Shown here one piece after another: positions 42,701 through 51,757 of a stretch of DNA of 64,000 nt. Made by a program: the position numbers and the translations under genes. Origin of the DNA: CAZPDM01 sp964585305 (lineage in GTDB: Bacteria > Planctomycetota > Uabimicrobiia > Uabimicrobiales > JABWCH01); the NCBI GenBank assembly GCA_964585305.1, contig CAZPDM010000006.1, positions 1 through 64,000 of the forward strand. Reading direction: 5' to 3'. The notes under the pieces are model-generated. The model saw nothing but the letters and a program-made list of their open reading frames with translations. It was not told the DNA's origin and searched no databases. How positions within the stretch are numbered: position 1 is the stretch's first letter; each line of letters starts with the position of its first letter.

Positions 42701-45199
42701 GCTATTGGCTATCATCCTATTCAAAAAGAAGTTTTCATTCCTGCTAGTGTCAATGATTTTGTATTAACAGAAAACCTTACTACTATTCCTCGTATTGTCA
42801 TTTGTAAATTTTATGATGCAGAAAAACCTACCCAAGAAGTTGATCCTGCAACAGGAAAAGTTCTTTTGGATGATACACCCGTTGCTCAACAGAATACAAA
42901 ATTCAAGCCTAAAAAATATCGCTTCAGTGTAAGTATTCCATGTTACAAAGAACTTACTGAAGATATTGTCATTGAACCAATGAAAAAAGGTGATGAATCT
43001 GAGCAAGTTGTTATCACACGTCGTTTGATTCCAGAAAGTCGTTTAGTCAAATATGAGCTTACTGGAGATTACGATAATAATTTACTTACTCCAAAAGAAA
43101 TTACACTTAATAGCAAACCTGTACTCAAAGAAGGTTCTGGTTTTATGCCCGGAGTTTATGAATTAAATACTTTTGTTCCAGGTTATGAACGTCTTCAGAA
43201 ACGCATTGAATTTTCTTCCAGTAAAGATACATTTACTATTCGAGAAAAATTGAATAGTAAACCAGTTATGATTGTCTTTAATATTACAGGAACTTATCCA
43301 GAAGGAAGCAAAATTACCCCAGATAAAGTTTGGCTAAGTGATCCTGATAATCCTCCAGCAGACAGTACAAATTTACCAACTTTAGTAGATGGTCAACAAC
43401 TTTTACCTAAACTTAGTGGATATCAAGTTAAAATGGAAAAAGAAGGATATTTGCCAGCGACAACTATTTTAAAATTCCCGCCTTCTGAAGTACCTTTTGA
43501 CTTCACATATAAACTCACTGCTGTACCTCGCAAACTTGTTTTTGAAATAGACTCTGATTTCAAACGTGGTAGTATGATGAAATTAGAAGAAATTTCAAGT
43601 GCTATTCAAATTGATGAAGTTGGCTATAATGCTGAAACTATGTATGCTCCTGGGACACGTAAAATCATTATCAACAAAGCTGGATATCAAACCGATTCCT
43701 TTGAACAAGTTATTCCTACTGGCGACGGTCCATTCCTTGTACGTAGAACTCTCACTGCTTTGCCACGTCAAGTATTAGTTAGAGTTATGAGTGAGTTTAC
43801 CAAGCAAGAAATGAACCCAGAAGTTTGCACATTAGGAAATCGCAGACCTGATGAAGGAACATATAAACCTTCTGAATATGAATTAAGTTTAGGCCATTCA
43901 GGTTATTTAGATATTCGAAAGAATGTTACTATTGAACCAGGCGAAGGACTTTTAGAATTAGAATATACACTCATTCCTAAAAATCGTAAGATTCGTCCAG
44001 TTATTACTTATGATCGCACTCCACGAAAAGGTTCTCCAGAACCTAGCATTAAATTAAGAAATGTTGATACTGGAGAAGAATTCCGCTTGAAAGAAAGCGA
44101 CGAAATTAAAGCCGCTGAATATATGGCTTATTTTGAAAAAGAAGGTTTTGAATTAGGTCAAAAACCTTATGCAATTGAACCTGGCGATAAACCTTATGAT
44201 TTAGCCTTTGAGATGGTTGCTAAACCTGTAGAAATTCTTATCGACATTACCTATGATATTCAACCTCCTACTAATCTTGATCCTTATACTGTAAGTTTTA
44301 TCGATGAACGTGGGCAGCCTATTTTCGTTTCCCATGGTAGAAAGATTAAACCAGGTAATTTTACATTGGAAATCAAACGCCCTGGATATATGCTGCCAAA
44401 TCAACTTCAAAAAATTACAGTAATGCCAGGAATTATACCCTTCTCTATTAAAGAAAAGATGATTGCACGCCCACGTCCGCTTTCTTTTGATATGACATTT
44501 GGCGGTTTGATTGTTAAAGCTGTTGAAGTTTTAGTTGATGATAAGAAGGCAGAAGCAAAAGATACTTTCAAACCTGGACAAGAATATCAACTCATTGCAA
44601 AATTTAAAGAATACAAAACTGCAAAGAGTAAAGTTACTATTCCTCCTGGAGAAGGAGCATTTGTTGCTAATTTAGACTTAGTTCCTTTGAAAAAATTTGA
44701 ATTTAAGATTGGCCGTAGATTCTTTGAAAATAAAGGAATGACACTATCTCCAGAAAATATCAAATACAATCTTGAAATTTTCGCAGATCGTGAAGTTGTC
44801 GAGCCACATCAACTTATTGAAACTGAATCTTCCGGGTTAGCACGTGGCGAATTCTATGCAGCAAAAGACTCCAGACGTATCCGTATGGAAGCTGGTTTTT
44901 ACTATGATGAAGTTGAAGCCATGTCTTCTGATACTGGTGTTGAAATGGATTTTAGAGACTTACGCAGAATTGAAGCTGCAAAACTTTTAGAACATCTCAA
45001 ACATGTACAAAAAGAGTCCGCAGAAAATGTAGTTGTGCGTATGGAAGCCTTACTAAATGACAGACAAGATAAACCTAAAATCGCAGCTTTAACACGTGAA
45101 GATAAGGATACTTTGAAAAATTTTATGCGCGAATTAAAACTTTCTGACTCAGCCATGCAAAAGAAGTGCGAAGCTGTTGTTTCAGCATTAAGTAAATAA
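39779..45199 (+). CDS. Giant membrane-anchored PEGA-array protein
   Basis: An 1806-residue protein starting at ATG 39779 (AAAGG seven bases upstream). Unlike its exported relatives it has a basic cytoplasmic N-terminus of about 80 residues (with LTARIRRALLE and a Met/Arg-rich stretch), then one transmembrane segment at 81-99 (FIIIGSLLVILILFGYLAF). The rest is a tandem array of PEGA units of about 75-90 residues, each with K-P-G-x-Y, a G-Y pair and an x-P-R-x-V type linker; I count about 19 linkers. The last 120 residues are a helical module with EHLKHVQKE that resembles the C-termini of the two TPR+PEGA giants. Expected topology is N-in with a long periplasmic arm. Ligand and function are unknown. 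Confidence 0.85.
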   Translation: MPDDKRPLIPQVSQKDSQGADDKDKKGMRHRVMMNPSEIGLTARIRRALLEPSSVTQQIRMAMVRKVQDQNSFFYMKSNHFIIIGSLLVILILFGYLAFKSRIIDVKIVYPSGESRTLSDVAVSLFEGTKKLDVPDYPRQLTVKRYDVYGDDLSEDDFKVINSDKQEVDHKKLLPGTYTLKITKKDYKTLEIPLEIGKTNLEKAVKLEPLVETKRELKLYVDDPLEQDQNIEPDAVFLVTARDKDKESIKNKYMKPGKYSIRVEKAGYIGQEIELDIPESGRVEKKIPLQYQSRSVKMLVDDGLTEKGYEPEVAMNEIKLYQEGKLIPFKKEQGIMPGWYDLDVERDGYYPYKTRIKIPAGADLFALKVPLKPQERQVAIVPNYDVAPANLRPDKAYLTDLTASNKDVIPITDGLRVYPGWYWVKVEKANYHPYSAKVQITPSTKAYEIKAHLISVSKQILLKITSDYDVEPNVNPDELMVDMRIAKPGYFPIQWGNLKGAERMTEESKYFQIQSLEPEKKDISVPVFLETRLRRVVCNITSDMGPGPVQPDLATMTRIMDGKPVGNLFDIKKDELIVKPGRYMIEIKKVGFEDVKQEHIIDPKLQAYQMNIELKAKLSQIIVQTDSDYEPGIEARADSMMLDREPAESGTRRRPGAYTILLKKDGFYPIERVVKIDPGVDPIFVKEQFKAKPRRVVYEITGKKFDKIVPDSVLLDRSPIREFQEVPPKKAYEARIEKRGYQSWKGNFDILPSDKEYTLKAQILPLKRKVELVLEASFPKGKDLLPANEATIGIQPITNDTEVEPDKYSINIVKDGYKPINKTVEVTPDDAPFKIYEIMYPKEREIRTEVAYDVRPENSNITNVVQVESEDKSFPLKELKPGDRIEPNKYKLSITAEGYEKLTDNVEVLPAETVHSFKYTLISLPRTVSIKLSSDYLQGSEVTPEKVLFNGKPFSERMSMVEKIKPGLYSVYIEAIGYHPIQKEVFIPASVNDFVLTENLTTIPRIVICKFYDAEKPTQEVDPATGKVLLDDTPVAQQNTKFKPKKYRFSVSIPCYKELTEDIVIEPMKKGDESEQVVITRRLIPESRLVKYELTGDYDNNLLTPKEITLNSKPVLKEGSGFMPGVYELNTFVPGYERLQKRIEFSSSKDTFTIREKLNSKPVMIVFNITGTYPEGSKITPDKVWLSDPDNPPADSTNLPTLVDGQQLLPKLSGYQVKMEKEGYLPATTILKFPPSEVPFDFTYKLTAVPRKLVFEIDSDFKRGSMMKLEEISSAIQIDEVGYNAETMYAPGTRKIIINKAGYQTDSFEQVIPTGDGPFLVRRTLTALPRQVLVRVMSEFTKQEMNPEVCTLGNRRPDEGTYKPSEYELSLGHSGYLDIRKNVTIEPGEGLLELEYTLIPKNRKIRPVITYDRTPRKGSPEPSIKLRNVDTGEEFRLKESDEIKAAEYMAYFEKEGFELGQKPYAIEPGDKPYDLAFEMVAKPVEILIDITYDIQPPTNLDPYTVSFIDERGQPIFVSHGRKIKPGNFTLEIKRPGYMLPNQLQKITVMPGIIPFSIKEKMIARPRPLSFDMTFGGLIVKAVEVLVDDKKAEAKDTFKPGQEYQLIAKFKEYKTAKSKVTIPPGEGAFVANLDLVPLKKFEFKIGRRFFENKGMTLSPENIKYNLEIFADREVVEPHQLIETESSGLARGEFYAAKDSRRIRMEAGFYYDEVEAMSSDTGVEMDFRDLRRIEAAKLLEHLKHVQKESAENVVVRMEALLNDRQDKPKIAALTREDKDTLKNFMRELKLSDSAMQKKCEAVVSALSK

Positions 45200-45210
45200 T
45201 TTTTTGTAAC

Positions 45211-45245
45211 CGTAAGAGTGTGGCTATGTATGCTACACTCTTACG
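45211..45245 (+). terminator. Rho-independent terminator after the 1806-residue PEGA gene
   Basis: CGTAAGAGTGT (45211-45221) pairs perfectly with ACACTCTTACG (45235-45245), 11 bp, 13-base loop, followed by ATTTT and further T clusters. Confidence 0.85.
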
Positions 45246-45475
45246 ATTTTGAGATTTTTCTGAAAAATTTTATCTTTAATCGATCTAAATTAAATATTTA
45301 TTTTTATAAAAAATAAAATATTTACTTGTTCTTATATCTTTAATTTTCAGCCATAATGGCCGAACAAATTTTTCGATTTATTTGTGTTAGAAAACATTAT
45401 TTTTAACCAACTATGGAGGTTGCGACGCTGCAGTCTATTACCCGAATGGAGTGAAAGATTTGTCGCAAATTTTCT

Positions 45476-48400
45476 ATGAAGCAAAAGGAATTATCTATTT
45501 TGCTGCTCTGTCTTATGTTGGTTGTTTATTTGACAGCTCAAAATCCGCCAGCAAATAAACCAACAACTATGGAAGAGGCAAAAGCTATATTTTTGCAGGC
45601 TTATGAACTTGAAAAGCAGCAAAAATTTGACGAAGCCTTAGCTAGGTATAGTTTAGCACTACCATTTTTTCAAACTTCCTCCAGTAAGGAAATCAATTAT
45701 TTTGCTATTGTAGTGTTAAATAATATCAGTGGTATTTTAGTAAACCAGGGAAACTATATTGAAGCTATTAACACTTTGAAAAATGCGTTGGAACTTGCTT
45801 CAAAAATAGATGACTTCCGTACCATGGCAGAACTATACCACAAACTTGGCATTATATATTCTCAATATGCTGCAATAGATATTCAAAAAGCTAAAGATAA
45901 AAATAATCTTACACCCGACGCAAAGAAACTTCAACAATTGCAACGTATTCTTCTTAGTAACGGAAGTTATGTCCGACAAGGAGAAGAAAATTTTGGAGCA
46001 GAAAGAATTCGTCTAAGTGGTGCACAAAACCCATTTGTAGAAGATATCGATCTATATAATAAATTAGCAAATCTTAAAGTAACAAGTGATTTTAGCCCGA
46101 ACGAACTTTTGGTTCCTGATAATGTAACTTATCGAGTACGCATTGAGAAAAAAGGCTATCATCCTATTGATAAAACCGAAAGTTTTTCAGATGAAAAAGA
46201 TTATTGGCCACTTGATGAAATAATGTATACCATTCCTCGCGCTGTTGAAGCTAAAATTACCGAAGATTTGTATCATAGAAATTTAGCAGTAGATGAACTC
46301 AGTCTTAGTCCTTTTGAAGGTGCTAAAATTGGTCAATCTATTGCCATTTCAGATACTGGAAAAACTTTTAAACCTAATAAATATCGCCTAATTGTAAAAA
46401 GACGTGGGTATGAACCGATTATTGAAGACTTGGTTATTCCACCAGGAGAAGGTCCGTATAAACTAGAACGTGAACTACGCAGTGCTTTGCGACAAGTCAA
46501 ATATCAAATTATGAGCGATTTTAGCAAAGACATTATAAAGCCTGATGAAATTACTTTAAATGGACAGCTCTTACCACAAAATCAACCCATGAAACCTGGT
46601 AAATATAAACTTCAAATTCGTAAAGATGGATATGATGTTATCAGTCGTGATATAAATATTGATCCTGCTGATGAACCATATTATATCAATGAAGAGATGA
46701 AGTCTTTACCACGTGAAATCATTTTCCAAATTACAGGTGATTATCAAAAAGACGAACCGCTTATGCAACCGGATGTAACTTTTAATAGCCGCAAAGTTTC
46801 TTATGGCGAAGCTATTAAACCTGGCATTTTCCGTGTTGAAGTTCGGAAACCTGGATATGATCCACATTTTAGCAGCGAAACAGTAGAACCTAAAAATGAA
46901 CCGTTTATTTTGCGAAAAATGTTAAATTCCAAACTTCGTCGTGTAGAACTTGACATTTTAGCAGAATTCCCGGTTGGCCAAAAATTATCTCCGGATAGAT
47001 GTATTGTTAATCTTAATGAAAGAAATGTTGTTGCCGAACCTAATTTCAAACCTGGCGCATATACTATGTCAATCACAAGTGCCGGATATGAAACTATCAA
47101 TAAAAAAATCAATATTGAACCTAAAGAAGACATCCATATTATTCGCGAAACAATGAAGGCCAAGCCAGTTCTTGTAAAAGTTGAAATTACTTTAGATATT
47201 CCACATGATGATCCTAATGCTGCCGCAGTGTTAACATTAGTCAATCAAAAGAACAAAGAAATTATCAACTTGAAAGACGGCGACAAAGTTCCTCCTGCAA
47301 ACTACCAACTCAAAATTGAGATGGATGGTTATGAATCAGTAACCTTACCTAAAGATATTTATCCTTCTGAAGAAACATATCTTATTACTCAAAGACTTTT
47401 GGCTAAGAAACGTAAAGTTATTTCTCGCATTACAGCAGAATATCCTGAAGGAAAATCATTCTTACCTCAAGATATCCAAAACATTACTTTAGGTGGGCAA
47501 TCTCTTAAAGATAAAGATTTCCAAATTAAACCTGGTTCACACGAACTTATGATCGTTCATCCAGGCTATGCTCCGATTCGTAAACTTGTAAATATTTCTG
47601 CAAATTCTACAGAATTTTTACTTGCTGAACGATTAGAAACATTACCTCGTACAGTTGAATTCACATTTAGAGATTCTGTTCTTGTCAATCGTGAGCTAAA
47701 ACCTGATGAAGTTACTGTAGCAAACAAGCCCATAGCGGAACAAAAAGTTATTATTAAACCTGGCGTTTATACATTAAGAGCTAGACTACAAGGCTACGCA
47801 GCATTAGATGATATGGTTACTGTTCCTGTCGGTGGCCCGGAAGTTTGGAAAGAAGAACGCCGAATGGTTTCTGTATCTCGTGAAGTAATTACCAAAATTA
47901 CTGGTGATTTTGCTCCTACACAAAAACTTTCTCCAGACATACTTAGTTTGAATGATACACCAATTGGCGAAAAAGCTTCCATGCGTCCAGGTGAATACAC
48001 TTTGACCATCCAAAAAGAAGGCTATAAGACAATTGTCGAAAATATCAATATTTTGCCAGAACCTGGTCCTTATGAAATTGTAAAAGTCATGGAAAGTCTG
48101 CCACGTAAGATGAATGTTTCTGTTAAGAGTTCTTATGAAGGCAGAAAGATTATTCCTGACACAATGAAATTAGGTCAAGAAGAGCTTAAAGATGGTATTG
48201 ATGTCAAGCCAGGCATTTATAAATTAGAAATCAAAAAAGAAGGTCATAAAGAAATTGTTGGTGAAGAATTAGTAATTGAACCTTCTAAATCACCTTACAA
48301 TCTTGACAAAATGCTTGAAGCACTTCCTGTAATGGTAGAATATGAACTTACCAACGATTACAACGAAGATCCTACAGAACCTGACGTTATCACTTTAGCC

Positions 48401-50038
48401 GGTGGGGATATGGAAAATCCTATTGAAAAGACAGGTACTCCATTTAATCCAGGCAAATACTCTTTAAAAATTGAAAAACTTGGTTTTGCTCCTATTAAAC
48501 AGGATATCGTAATTGAACCTTCTAATATGCCCTATAAGATTACTCAAATGTTAGAAAGTTTACCTCGTGAGATCATTTCTAAGATTATAGATGATTTGGG
48601 TGAAGAGCTTATGCCAATCGTAACTTTGGATGATAATGATGTTACATCTGGTCCTTTCAAGCCCAAACGATATAAACTGCTTATTGATGTTCCAGGCTAC
48701 TATCCTGTTGAAGAAGAAATTGACATAGAACCGTCTGATATGGAATACACACTTGAAAGAACCTTGGAAAGCAAACCTCGTAAATTTGTCGAAAAGATTA
48801 CTTATGATATTGCTCCAGGTGAAGAATTGCCTCCATATCGTTTGACAGTTGCTTCAACCGATGATCCTAAGAATGAAAAAGTCATTAAGACCGGTCAAAT
48901 GCTCAAACCAGGTGGTTATATATTCCGCATTACCAAAGAAGCGTATGTTCCTGTTGAAGTTAGAAAACGTATTGGTGCAGAAGATCGTGATTTTACTTTT
49001 GAATACGAACTTTCTGCTAAACAGGTTCAATTAAAGATTGAATTAACTTATGATATTGAACCTCCAGTTTCTCTTGAACCTTATGTCGTATCCTTGATTG
49101 ATAAGAACGGTGTTGCAAGTTTTGTTACCGATGGCAATCGTATTAAACCTAACTTCTATCTCTTGGATATCCAACGTCCTGGTTATACTGGTGGTCCACG
49201 TCAAGAAATCTTTATTAAACCTTCTGAACAACAATACCTCATTGCTCGCAAGCTTATTGCCAAACCTCGTTCACTTTCCTTTAACATGTTAGACGAAGCT
49301 ACTCAAACCTTGATTAAAGCTGAACAAATTCTTATCAATGGCGTGGAAGCTAAACATGGTACTACATATTTACCTGGCACCGAACTTGATCTTGTTGCTA
49401 AATTCAAGGAATATAAGACTGCTCAACGTCGTATTATGATTCTACCAGGTGAAGGCCCATTTGTTGCTCAAGTACCTCTGTATAAACTTGTTCGTTGTGA
49501 TTTTGTTTTACTAAAGAACGAAGAAATCATTGACGGCACAAAATATCCTTACCAATTCTTCCTTGGAAAAGATTTAGTAGAAGATCATCAAATCGAAATC
49601 GAAAAATCTGGTAGCCGTATTTACTACAGCATTCGTGCTGATCCTGCAGCACCAGAGTTAACTATTGCTTCTGGATATTTTTGCATGACAAGAAAACTTC
49701 CTCCTATGCCAGCTAATGCTCCAGCAAGTTTTGTCAAACAATTAGGAATGTTAGGAAGATTTACTGATATCTATGTTGACAAACTCCATCCTAAGAGTGT
49801 TGGCTTAATTGAACATTTGGATAGTAAGACCAAAGGTGAACTCAAACATCGTGAAGCATTAGATATTCTTCGTAGAATGCTCCAACGTTCAGAAAATCGT
49901 GAAATGTTAAAGAAATGTAAAGATGGCGAAGTTCAAAATTTGATAAATTATGTCAAGAATTGGACTTTTAGTGATAAGACTGATCAAGAAATGCACAAAG
50001 CAACGATTACTATGTTGGAAGACATTAAACTGAAGTAA
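45476..50038 (+). CDS. Giant exported TPR + PEGA-array protein (copy 1)
   Basis: A 1520-residue protein. The signal peptide (LSILLLCLMLVVYLTA, cleavage near residue 22) is followed by a TPR region at about 30-145 (YELEKQQKFDEALARYSLAL; LVNQGNYIEAINTLKNALEL). An R-I-R-L-S-G-x-Q-N-P-F motif then leads into PEGA units, with about 15 linkers such as SLPREIIFQITGDY. The C-terminal 180 residues are a separate module ending in helices (LIEHLDSKTKGEL). Order and linker sequences correspond one-to-one with the product of the gene at 53373. The ATG at 45476 has no strong ribosome binding site; GGAG is 25 bases upstream, and no earlier in-frame ATG exists. A double terminator follows. Confidence 0.85.
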   Translation: MKQKELSILLLCLMLVVYLTAQNPPANKPTTMEEAKAIFLQAYELEKQQKFDEALARYSLALPFFQTSSSKEINYFAIVVLNNISGILVNQGNYIEAINTLKNALELASKIDDFRTMAELYHKLGIIYSQYAAIDIQKAKDKNNLTPDAKKLQQLQRILLSNGSYVRQGEENFGAERIRLSGAQNPFVEDIDLYNKLANLKVTSDFSPNELLVPDNVTYRVRIEKKGYHPIDKTESFSDEKDYWPLDEIMYTIPRAVEAKITEDLYHRNLAVDELSLSPFEGAKIGQSIAISDTGKTFKPNKYRLIVKRRGYEPIIEDLVIPPGEGPYKLERELRSALRQVKYQIMSDFSKDIIKPDEITLNGQLLPQNQPMKPGKYKLQIRKDGYDVISRDINIDPADEPYYINEEMKSLPREIIFQITGDYQKDEPLMQPDVTFNSRKVSYGEAIKPGIFRVEVRKPGYDPHFSSETVEPKNEPFILRKMLNSKLRRVELDILAEFPVGQKLSPDRCIVNLNERNVVAEPNFKPGAYTMSITSAGYETINKKINIEPKEDIHIIRETMKAKPVLVKVEITLDIPHDDPNAAAVLTLVNQKNKEIINLKDGDKVPPANYQLKIEMDGYESVTLPKDIYPSEETYLITQRLLAKKRKVISRITAEYPEGKSFLPQDIQNITLGGQSLKDKDFQIKPGSHELMIVHPGYAPIRKLVNISANSTEFLLAERLETLPRTVEFTFRDSVLVNRELKPDEVTVANKPIAEQKVIIKPGVYTLRARLQGYAALDDMVTVPVGGPEVWKEERRMVSVSREVITKITGDFAPTQKLSPDILSLNDTPIGEKASMRPGEYTLTIQKEGYKTIVENINILPEPGPYEIVKVMESLPRKMNVSVKSSYEGRKIIPDTMKLGQEELKDGIDVKPGIYKLEIKKEGHKEIVGEELVIEPSKSPYNLDKMLEALPVMVEYELTNDYNEDPTEPDVITLAGGDMENPIEKTGTPFNPGKYSLKIEKLGFAPIKQDIVIEPSNMPYKITQMLESLPREIISKIIDDLGEELMPIVTLDDNDVTSGPFKPKRYKLLIDVPGYYPVEEEIDIEPSDMEYTLERTLESKPRKFVEKITYDIAPGEELPPYRLTVASTDDPKNEKVIKTGQMLKPGGYIFRITKEAYVPVEVRKRIGAEDRDFTFEYELSAKQVQLKIELTYDIEPPVSLEPYVVSLIDKNGVASFVTDGNRIKPNFYLLDIQRPGYTGGPRQEIFIKPSEQQYLIARKLIAKPRSLSFNMLDEATQTLIKAEQILINGVEAKHGTTYLPGTELDLVAKFKEYKTAQRRIMILPGEGPFVAQVPLYKLVRCDFVLLKNEEIIDGTKYPYQFFLGKDLVEDHQIEIEKSGSRIYYSIRADPAAPELTIASGYFCMTRKLPPMPANAPASFVKQLGMLGRFTDIYVDKLHPKSVGLIEHLDSKTKGELKHREALDILRRMLQRSENREMLKKCKDGEVQNLINYVKNWTFSDKTDQEMHKATITMLEDIKLK

Positions 50039-50070
50039 TTTTAGTCTTTTTTTACTTTTTCTATAAAAAA

Positions 50071-50136
50071 ACAGAAAATACTTTGTTTTTTATGAAACAA
50101 AGTATTTTCTGTCTGAGCCAGAAGTAATTCTGGCTC
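50071..50136 (+). terminator. Double hairpin terminator after the first TPR+PEGA giant
   Basis: First stem: ACAGAAAATACTTTGTTT (50071-50088) against its exact complement at 50095-50112, 18 bp. Second stem: GAGCCAGAA (50115-50123) against TTCTGGCTC (50128-50136), followed by TTCCATTTT. Tandem hairpins suggest tight insulation from the next gene. Confidence 0.85.
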
Positions 50137-50192
50137 TTCCATTTTAGAAAATAAAAAACTGAACTTAATTCCTGACTTTCATAAAAATTCAG

Positions 50193-50222
50193 TTGACAAA
50201 ACTACTCTGAATCGCTTAAATA
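50193..50222 (+). promoter_or_regulatory. Promoter upstream of the PEGA lipoprotein / tmk genes
   Basis: Consensus -35 TTGACA (50193-50198) with TAAATA (50217-50222, 18-base spacer) or TTAAAT (17-base spacer) as -10. Would drive the small PEGA lipoprotein and probably tmk behind it. Confidence 0.5.
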
Positions 50223-50378
50223 AAAGTGCGAGAAATTGCTAGTTTTTGTTTTTTTATTAAGGTAGGAAAATATTTGTTATATCCTTTGATTGTATTCAGT
50301 TAAAGGTTAAGTAACAAAGTCTTTTCCGTTAAAAACAATAGTTAAAAAAATACATAATTTCCTAAAGAAAGGAAGGTT

Positions 50379-51011
50379 ATGGATAAAAAAATGCTATGTT
50401 GTTTGATAGGAATTATTTTGGTAGTAGGCTGTCATCAAAACACAATTATTACTGATAATGGAAATATTCCCAAAACAAACCCTTCTAATGATGTTATTAT
50501 AACTCCAGATAATATTCCTTCTGTAGAAATAGTTACTAATCCGGTCCGTGTTATTTTTAAAATTCGAGCAGAATTTCCAAATGGAAGCGTCATGCCGGAT
50601 GTAGTAACTATGGATGGCCAGGTTCTTCAAGAAAATACTCCAATTACTCAAGGAATGCATAATTTTTTAGTTGAAAAACGTGGATATCTACCTAAAAATG
50701 AACAAGTCATGGTAAATGATCCTGATAATGATGGTATTTTTGGATTAAATCTTCTTCTTGAAACAAAACAACGTATTGTTATTTTAGATATCCGAGATTC
50801 TGTCAAAAATGAAGTTATTATTCCCGATCAAATTACTATAGTAAAAATACCTGAAGGCCAACAACAAACTTTAAGTGACCGTTCTTTTATTAAACCTGGA
50901 CAAAAGAAAATTGTTATCCAAAAACAAGGCTACAAATCTATTTCAGAAGATATTACAATTTCTCCTGATGAAGACCCTTATATCATTAATTTTAAAATGA
51001 CTCCGCAATAG
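50379..51011 (+). CDS. Small PEGA-domain lipoprotein
   Basis: A 210-residue lipoprotein with lipobox VVGC (Cys18) and AAAGGAAGG before the ATG. A short polar tether rich in Asn, Pro and Thr precedes two PEGA units at about 50-130 and 130-210; the first has MPDVVTMDGQ and EKRGYLPKN, the second PDQITIVKI and KPGQKKIVIQKQGYKS. It is the smallest PEGA protein of the locus and may be a lipid-anchored partner of the giant arrays. tmk starts 45 bases after its stop. Confidence 0.82.
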   Translation: MDKKMLCCLIGIILVVGCHQNTIITDNGNIPKTNPSNDVIITPDNIPSVEIVTNPVRVIFKIRAEFPNGSVMPDVVTMDGQVLQENTPITQGMHNFLVEKRGYLPKNEQVMVNDPDNDGIFGLNLLLETKQRIVILDIRDSVKNEVIIPDQITIVKIPEGQQQTLSDRSFIKPGQKKIVIQKQGYKSISEDITISPDEDPYIINFKMTPQ

Positions 51012-51056
51012 TTTGCGAATTTTAAATTTTGAACGAAAAGAATTTCGAGGCGTGCA

Positions 51057-51722
51057 ATGCCAAAAATGAATCGTGGCAAATTTATCGTTTTTGAAGGTTT
51101 AGATGGTTCTGGGATTACCACCCAAGCCCAACTTTTATTTCATCATTTAGAAAAATATTTTCCTGTTCTTAGTACCCGAGAACCTACACAAGGTCCAATG
51201 GGATTATTACTAAGACTTATGCTTTCCCATCGTTTAAATCTCAATGCAAAGACTGCAAGTTTAGAAGATATGGCAAGCAGTGCTACAGCTCTTCTATTTG
51301 CAGCAGATCGCTTGGATCATTTACAACAAGTAATTATTCCAAAGCTTGAAGAAGGTGTTACAGTTATTTGCGAACGCTATTATCTTTCATCTTTTGCATA
51401 TCAAATGGGAAAAGAAAGTAAAAATTTAGAATGGTTACAATCCATCAATTCTAAATGCCTTACTCCAGATTTAATTATATTTTTAAACACTCCACTTGAA
51501 GTTTGCGAGAAAAGACGTAGCAAACGTTGGAGTCAAGAACTATATGAAAAATCGGAGATTTTACGTCAAGTAAGTGCTAACTATCAGCATGTAATTACCC
51601 AATTACAAAATTCTATTCCTATTGAAATTTTAGATGGTAGTCCTTTGGAAAGTGTTGTTTTTTCTCAAATTTTGAATTCTTTACATAAGAGATTTCCTAA
51701 TTTTTTTGATGCTTCTATCTAA
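51057..51722 (+). CDS. tmk: Thymidylate kinase with substituted P-loop lysine
   Basis: A 221-residue dTMP kinase (dTMP + ATP to dTDP + ADP), the usual length. Family blocks are FIVFEGLDGSG, STREPTQGPMG, LFAADRLDHLQQVI, ICERYYLSSFAYQ and a LID region with RSKRW. The P-loop reads GLDGSGITTQ, with Ile20 where most kinases have Lys; I recall Thr at this position in some deltaproteobacterial homologs, so loss of this Lys may be tolerated in a subfamily. The DRY motif is ERY. GAGG precedes the ATG. Its place inside the PEGA locus may be incidental. If this is the only tmk it must be functional. Confidence 0.85.
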   Translation: MPKMNRGKFIVFEGLDGSGITTQAQLLFHHLEKYFPVLSTREPTQGPMGLLLRLMLSHRLNLNAKTASLEDMASSATALLFAADRLDHLQQVIIPKLEEGVTVICERYYLSSFAYQMGKESKNLEWLQSINSKCLTPDLIIFLNTPLEVCEKRRSKRWSQELYEKSEILRQVSANYQHVITQLQNSIPIEILDGSPLESVVFSQILNSLHKRFPNFFDASI

Positions 51723-51757
51723 CTCCATAAAATCAAGGATTTCTAAAAACATAAATT

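Larger units (their letters stand above)
50039..50378. other. 340-base intergenic stretch: two hairpins and a promoter
   Basis: Holds the double terminator of the preceding gene (50071-50136) and a promoter-like pair (50193-50222), then about 150 bases of AT-rich leader with AGAAAGGAAGG just before the lipoprotein start. No coding potential is seen. Confidence 0.6.

Noticed and set aside
46801..47244. A 147-codon minus-strand open frame inside the first TPR+PEGA giant, and similar antisense frames in the other large genes.
   Set aside because: Shadow of a long, clearly coding plus-strand gene with repetitive codons; no start signals or recognisable product.
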